Below are positions 7,423-10,346 of a stretch of 10,346 bases of DNA, piece by piece. The position numbers and the translations under genes are program-made. Positions within the stretch are counted from its first letter, which is position 1, and every line of letters begins with the position of its first letter. The notes under the pieces are model-generated. The model saw nothing but the letters and a program-made list of their open reading frames with translations, was not told where the DNA came from and ran no database searches. The DNA comes from Bacteroidales bacterium UBA2030 (lineage in GTDB: Bacteria; Bacteroidota; Bacteroidia; Bacteroidales; TTA-H9), in assembly GCA_002332755.1 (NCBI GenBank), contig DDBO01000170.1, forward strand, positions 1-10,346. Reading direction: 5' to 3'.

Positions 7423-8139
7423 TCAGATACCAAACATATCATCGAATTTCTTGAGATCCTCTGGTTTGCCAAGATCTATCCAGAAAGTGCCAGTGTGGTC
7501 GAATCCTTTCACCGGAAGACTAATACAAGCTTTGAGGTAAACCTCCCATATGCTGAAAACCTCATTTTCAGGAAAATAATGAACCAGCTCAGGATTAGCA
7601 ATATGTATTCCGCTAAAAGCCATTTCTATGAATTTATCCGAATGCCTGCGAATATCCTCAAAGTTTTCAGTATTATTTTTAATTCCACACAGCAGAAGAG
7701 CTTCATCAAAAAGAAGATATCTGCTCGATTTTCGTTTGCTAACTGCAAGGGTTGCAATGGCTCCAGATGCCTTGTGCGCTTTCAATATATCACGGAGGTT
7801 GATGGCAGTGGCAACGTCTACGTTGTAAATTAAAACAGGTTGATTTTCGAAAAGTGGCCATGCTTTTTTTAAAGCTCCCCCGGTATCAAGTAAGCGTTCA
7901 GTTTCGTCACTGATAAGAATTCTAACCCCATCCCATTTCTTTGACTGAACAAAATCGATGATTTGTTGGGCTAAGTGGTGTACGTTAATAACTATGTCAG
8001 TAAATCCCTCTCCTTTAAGTTTTATGATAGCCCGTTCAAGCATGGTTAATTTACCCACCTCCAAAAGTGCTTTAGGACGTTGATCGGTGAGCGGTTTTAG
8101 CCTGGTGCCTTTGCCTGCTGCTAAAATGAATGCTTTCAT
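7423..8139 (-). CDS. murU: MurU-like sugar-1-phosphate nucleotidyltransferase
   Basis: A 238-residue nucleotidyltransferase, close in length and sequence pattern to MurU (N-acetylmuramate alpha-1-phosphate uridylyltransferase, about 223 residues in Pseudomonas), which makes UDP-MurNAc from salvaged MurNAc-1-P. Seen here: the nucleotide-binding signature LAAGKGTRLKPLT with K23 in RPKALLEV, LLDTGGAL (83-90), the metal-binding NVDV (D108), FSGIHI (175-180) and the WIDLGKPEDL tail (220-229). By sequence alone the close relatives are mannose-1-P guanylyltransferase and glucose-1-P thymidylyltransferase types. The MurU call is favoured by the AmgK-like kinase two genes upstream, which reproduces the amgK-murU pair of the known recycling pathway. 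The enzyme is cytoplasmic, with no signal peptide. It follows the 39-residue small protein by 58 bp and precedes the AddB-like gene by 20 bp. Substrate identity is inferred. Confidence 0.83.
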   Translation of the reverse strand: MKAFILAAGKGTRLKPLTDQRPKALLEVGKLTMLERAIIKLKGEGFTDIVINVHHLAQQIIDFVQSKKWDGVRILISDETERLLDTGGALKKAWPLFENQPVLIYNVDVATAINLRDILKAHKASGAIATLAVSKRKSSRYLLFDEALLLCGIKNNTENFEDIRRHSDKFIEMAFSGIHIANPELVHYFPENEVFSIWEVYLKACISLPVKGFDHTGTFWIDLGKPEDLKKFDDMFGI

Positions 8140-8197
8140 GTGGAGGGTAGTGATTCTGTAATTTTATTCCTCAAAATTCGTAAAAAAAGAAGACAGA

Positions 8198-8317
8198 TTA
8201 ATCATTTTTCTCCGGCTTGCAAAGTTTTTCCTTCTTCTTGGCAGTAGCCCCGCACCGCTTGCATCTAAATGCATGTGATTCAATGACTTTGATGTCTTTT
8301 TTCTCGCACTTTTTCAT
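8198..8317 (-). CDS. Small 39-residue four-cysteine protein, putative zinc-ribbon type
   Basis: A short gene between the kinase-RapZ fusion and murU, read from an ATG at 8315-8317 to a TAA at 8198-8200. The product is very basic (many Lys) and has C4, H15, C19, C22 and C33. The CKRCG knuckle is the classic half of a zinc ribbon or rubredoxin-like site, with C4 and C33 or H15 as possible remaining ligands. There is no signal peptide or membrane segment, so it is likely cytoplasmic. It starts 14 bp after the stop of the upstream gene and ends 58 bp before the murU ATG, on the same strand, which fits a translated operon member. The ordered amino-acid pattern (IESHAFRCKRCGATAKKKEKLC) and snug placement argue against a chance ORF. 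I have an uncertain recollection of similar tiny Cys-rich proteins in Bacteroidota but know no function. A nucleic-acid- or metal-binding role would be speculation. Confidence 0.7.
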   Translation of the reverse strand: MKKCEKKDIKVIESHAFRCKRCGATAKKKEKLCKPEKND

Positions 8318-8331
8318 GCAATTCGACTTGT

Positions 8332-9780
8332 TTAGTCTATAATAACCTGCTCGGTTGCAGAAAGTTCACGATGAACGAGTTCTGTTTCGAAACCCTGAAG
8401 GGTTTTTAGAAATTGAGCCAAGCGGTTTGCCATGAACACACTTCGGTGTTGCCCGCCCGTACATCCGAAACAAACCAATAAGTGGGTAAAACCTCTTTGC
8501 AGGTAATTGTTAATGGATTGGATGACCAGGCTTTTGCAATTTTCGTAAAATTCTGCAACCTCTGGTGATTGATTTAAAAATTGCTGGACATCGGGGTGAT
8601 TGCCTGTCATATTTCTAAAACGTTCTTCCCTGCCGGGGTTGGGAAGGGCACGACAGTCGAAAACGAACCCCCCCCCGTTTCCGCTTGTGTCTGCAGGTAA
8701 ACCCTTTCGGTATGAGAAACTCATTACGGTCACCTTGAGCTTCTCTCTTGGTATTCCAAAGGATCTTAAATATTCATTACCTATTATTTTTTCGAAAACA
8801 GCATGGATCTCAGGATATCCTCTGGGTAAACCCAATTCATTTATCAGAACTTCGAGATTGCGAATGGCAAAGGGAACACTCAACAAAAAATGTTGTTTTT
8901 GCTGGAAAAATCCTCTGTAACCATAGGCTCCCATTGCCTGCATAATTCTGATAAAAATGAAAGATGGCCACCATGTCATGAAATGCTCTTCAGTAATCAT
9001 ACTGAGGTCGGTTGCCTTTTTAATATAATACTCCAACAATGCTCTTCTGGTTTGATTGGGTATATCCGCTTTTGCATCGTAGAGTAAAGAAGCCAAATCG
9101 TATTGCAAAGGCCCCCTGCGACCTCCCTGATAATCAATATAAAACAGTTGATTGTCGTGTAACATAATATTTCGCGATTGAAAATCGCGATACATAAAAA
9201 AGGAGGATGGGGCGGATGCCAGGAATGTGGCAAAACGCTGGAAATCATCTTCAAGCCGACTTTCATCAAAATCTATACCTGCAAGTCTGACGAAATAATA
9301 CTTGAAATAGTTTAAGTCCCATAATATGCTTTGCTTGTCGAAGGCTTTTCGTGGCCAGGCTTCCGAAAGGTCCAGCCCTTTTCGGGCCATATCCTGAAAT
9401 TGAAGCAGGTCGTCAATGGCTTTTTGGTAATATTGGGTTAAACTATCGCTCCAGCCCCCTTTGTTCTTTCTTTCTTGTCCAATGACCGAAAAAAGGGTCA
9501 CATCTCCAAGATCGTCAAGCAAATAGGCTGTTTGGCTTTCGTTTACTCCATGTAATTTGGGAACGGGTAACTGATTTTTGGCAAATTGACGGGTGAGGCT
9601 TAAAAATGCCCGATTTTCCTGAACCACTGGATTGTACGCACCAATGAGGCTTATATTTTTGCTACGTAGTCGAAAATATATTCTGTCGGAACCCGAGACA
9701 GGCAATCTTACAATTTCCTCAGGATATTCATATGTGGTTTTGCTGTATAGCTCTGCAACAACGTTTTTCGGTGTGATCAT
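8332..9780 (-). CDS. amgK: AmgK-like sugar kinase fused to RapZ C-terminal domain
   Basis: A 482-residue two-domain protein. Residues about 1-330 are an aminoglycoside-phosphotransferase/choline-kinase-type kinase. YRDFQSRN (197-204) carries the catalytic-loop D199 and N204, and YIDYQGG (214-220) carries the metal-binding D216, so the active site looks intact. With a MurU-like gene downstream it best fits AmgK, which phosphorylates MurNAc/GlcNAc at the anomeric position. Residues about 348-475 match the C-terminal half of RapZ: FSYRKGLP (355-362), FVFDCRALPNPG (372-383), RNMTG (389-393) and GCTGGQHRS (439-447), the signature loop. In Enterobacteria this domain binds glucosamine-6-phosphate and helps control GlmS. 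RapZ's own N-terminal P-loop ATPase domain is absent and the kinase takes its place. The protein is cytoplasmic and first in the minus-strand cluster. Coupling of kinase activity to amino-sugar level is inference. Confidence 0.92.
   Translation of the reverse strand: MITPKNVVAELYSKTTYEYPEEIVRLPVSGSDRIYFRLRSKNISLIGAYNPVVQENRAFLSLTRQFAKNQLPVPKLHGVNESQTAYLLDDLGDVTLFSVIGQERKNKGGWSDSLTQYYQKAIDDLLQFQDMARKGLDLSEAWPRKAFDKQSILWDLNYFKYYFVRLAGIDFDESRLEDDFQRFATFLASAPSSFFMYRDFQSRNIMLHDNQLFYIDYQGGRRGPLQYDLASLLYDAKADIPNQTRRALLEYYIKKATDLSMITEEHFMTWWPSFIFIRIMQAMGAYGYRGFFQQKQHFLLSVPFAIRNLEVLINELGLPRGYPEIHAVFEKIIGNEYLRSFGIPREKLKVTVMSFSYRKGLPADTSGNGGGFVFDCRALPNPGREERFRNMTGNHPDVQQFLNQSPEVAEFYENCKSLVIQSINNYLQRGFTHLLVCFGCTGGQHRSVFMANRLAQFLKTLQGFETELVHRELSATEQVIID
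8668..8676 (-). repeat. Poly-G(9) tract inside the RapZ-domain coding sequence
   Basis: Nine consecutive G on the coding strand encode G369-G371 of the fusion protein. They lie in a glycine-rich insertion just before FVFDCR that enterobacterial RapZ lacks. A one-base slip would leave the kinase domain intact and remove the RapZ domain. Confidence 0.9.
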
Positions 9781-9803
9781 TTACTTGAAAAGATTTCTCA
9801 CCA

Positions 9804-9811
9804 CAAAGGTA
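9804..9811 (-). promoter_or_regulatory. Putative -7 box for the salvage/nuclease cluster
   Basis: On the minus strand this reads TACCTTTG, a full match to TAnnTTTG. It lies 23 bp upstream of the kinase-RapZ ATG, giving a start site near 9797. The -33 region is poor (TTTC or TTTA at 16-21 bp). As the only good box upstream of the first gene, it is the likeliest promoter for the whole 4607-9780 cluster. Confidence 0.42.
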
Positions 9812-9889
9812 AACTGTATCCTGATTTGAAACTAAAATATTTACATGTAGCCGGATGCAATATGCTATTTGTTTGGCAATTAGTAGTAT

Positions 9890-10051
9890 ATGTCTCAGAT
9901 AATAACGAGCGATGATTTAAACGAAAGCTCTGTAATTCGATTCAGCAAAGTTGACCACAGTAAAAATTTGAACCCGTTGAGAATGTATAGATTTTATATT
10001 GATATTCAAGTAGTTAGTGGTTTCTTAAGAGGTAAAGAGGTTTTACTATAA
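9890..10051 (+). CDS. Doubtful small ORF, 53 residues
   Basis: An ATG-to-TAA frame in the divergent intergenic region. The predicted product starts MSQIITSDDLNESS, has a basic middle (NPLRMYRFY) and ends in a hydrophobic GKEVLL. I recognise no family, signal peptide or motif, and no convincing TAnnTTTG box precedes it. An open frame of this size is not rare in AT-rich sequence, so it may be chance. It is recorded because it is the longest unexplained frame in the gap. Confidence 0.17.
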   Translation: MSQIITSDDLNESSVIRFSKVDHSKNLNPLRMYRFYIDIQVVSGFLRGKEVLL

Positions 10052-10167
10052 GTGGATGCAAAAGGAATGTTTCGGACGCAAATCGGTAAGGATTAGCTCA
10101 CATTCTTTTCATCCCAAAATGCTTTATTTTTTTATAGCAGAATTATGTCTTATCTCAAACAATTAAT

Positions 10168-10175
10168 TAACTTTG
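10168..10175 (+). promoter_or_regulatory. Putative -7 box for the exported protein gene
   Basis: TAACTTTG matches TAnnTTTG and lies 51 bp before the ATG at 10227. TATG at 10144-10147 is a one-mismatch -33 element at 20-bp spacing. The start site would be near 10182. Confidence 0.42.
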
Positions 10176-10226
10176 AAGATAACAAATTTAACGCTTTGTT
10201 TATCATTAATTTCATACAATCTCAAA

Positions 10227-10346
10227 ATGGTGAATCTAAAAATAAGGTTTATATTATTCATAACAGGATTTATACCCCTTACCATCTTTGCCCAGGTTGA
10301 GGGTTCTGAAGTTCGTGTAATAGATAGCCTGGTTTGGCCCCCTATT
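10227..10346 (+). CDS. Exported protein of unknown function, 5' part only
   Basis: Forty codons from the ATG at 10227 run open to the window edge. The N-terminus is a textbook type I signal peptide: basic start (K5, R7), hydrophobic core (FILFITGFIPLTIF) and an FAQ cleavage site at about residue 23, a common Bacteroidota pattern. The mature protein begins VEGSEVRVIDSLVWPPI. It is therefore exported to the periplasm, outer membrane or exterior. Too little is present to name a family. It is transcribed divergently from the salvage cluster, with its own likely promoter, so a functional link to that cluster is not implied. Confidence 0.78.
   Translation, partial: MVNLKIRFILFITGFIPLTIFAQVEGSEVRVIDSLVWPPI

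Larger units (their letters stand above)
9781..10226. other. 446-bp AT-rich divergent intergenic region
   Basis: This is the only gene-poor stretch above 300 bp. It lies between two divergent genes and contains the two -7 boxes annotated separately and one weak 53-codon ORF. I found no tRNA, no stable terminator hairpin and no repeat longer than 8 bp. A T-rich run at 10122-10135 has no stem before it. Confidence 0.8.

Noticed and set aside
9853..10061. Direct repeat GGATGCAA at 9853-9860 and 10054-10061.
   Set aside because: An 8-bp repeat about 200 bp apart is expected by chance and is not associated with any element end.

Overview
The window looks like a chromosomal housekeeping segment from a member of the Bacteroidota, probably the Bacteroidales or a close relative. 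Four things support this. Several gene starts are preceded by TAnnTTTG-type -7 promoter boxes. The start codons lack clear Shine-Dalgarno sequences. The signal peptides are of Bacteroidota type (SSC|QSQ lipobox, FAQ| cleavage site). The kinase-RapZ fusion is, as I recall, a recurrent Bacteroidota architecture. Base composition is moderately AT-rich and even across the genes. I see no insertion sequence, prophage, CRISPR array, tRNA or rRNA.

Layout. The left edge holds a complete YbdG-type MscS mechanosensitive channel (minus strand) and a small predicted lipoprotein (minus). Divergent from these is serC (plus), which has a recognisable promoter, a LacI-like near-palindrome over the -33 element and a strong intrinsic terminator. 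Next comes a plus-strand gene encoding a MEMO domain fused to an AMMECR1 domain, behind a lipoprotein-type signal peptide. It converges, with a 21-bp gap, on a four-gene minus-strand cluster that fills 4607-9780.

The minus-strand cluster reads, in transcription order: an AmgK-like sugar kinase fused to the C-terminal domain of RapZ; a previously uncalled 39-residue, four-cysteine protein; a MurU-like nucleotidyltransferase; and an AddB-like PD-(D/E)XK nuclease. Gaps are 14, 58 and 20 bp, so one transcript is likely. AmgK and MurU are known in other bacteria as the anomeric kinase and uridylyltransferase that return MurNAc (and GlcNAc) to UDP-sugars for peptidoglycan. The RapZ C-terminal domain is the glucosamine-6-phosphate-sensing part of the enterobacterial GlmS regulator. 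The fusion therefore suggests salvage of wall sugars gated by amino-sugar status, which is the most interesting biology here. The nuclease is more likely a passenger DNA-repair gene than a functional partner.

The right edge is a 446-bp AT-rich divergent intergenic region with a doubtful 53-codon ORF, followed by the first 40 codons of an exported protein that runs off the window.
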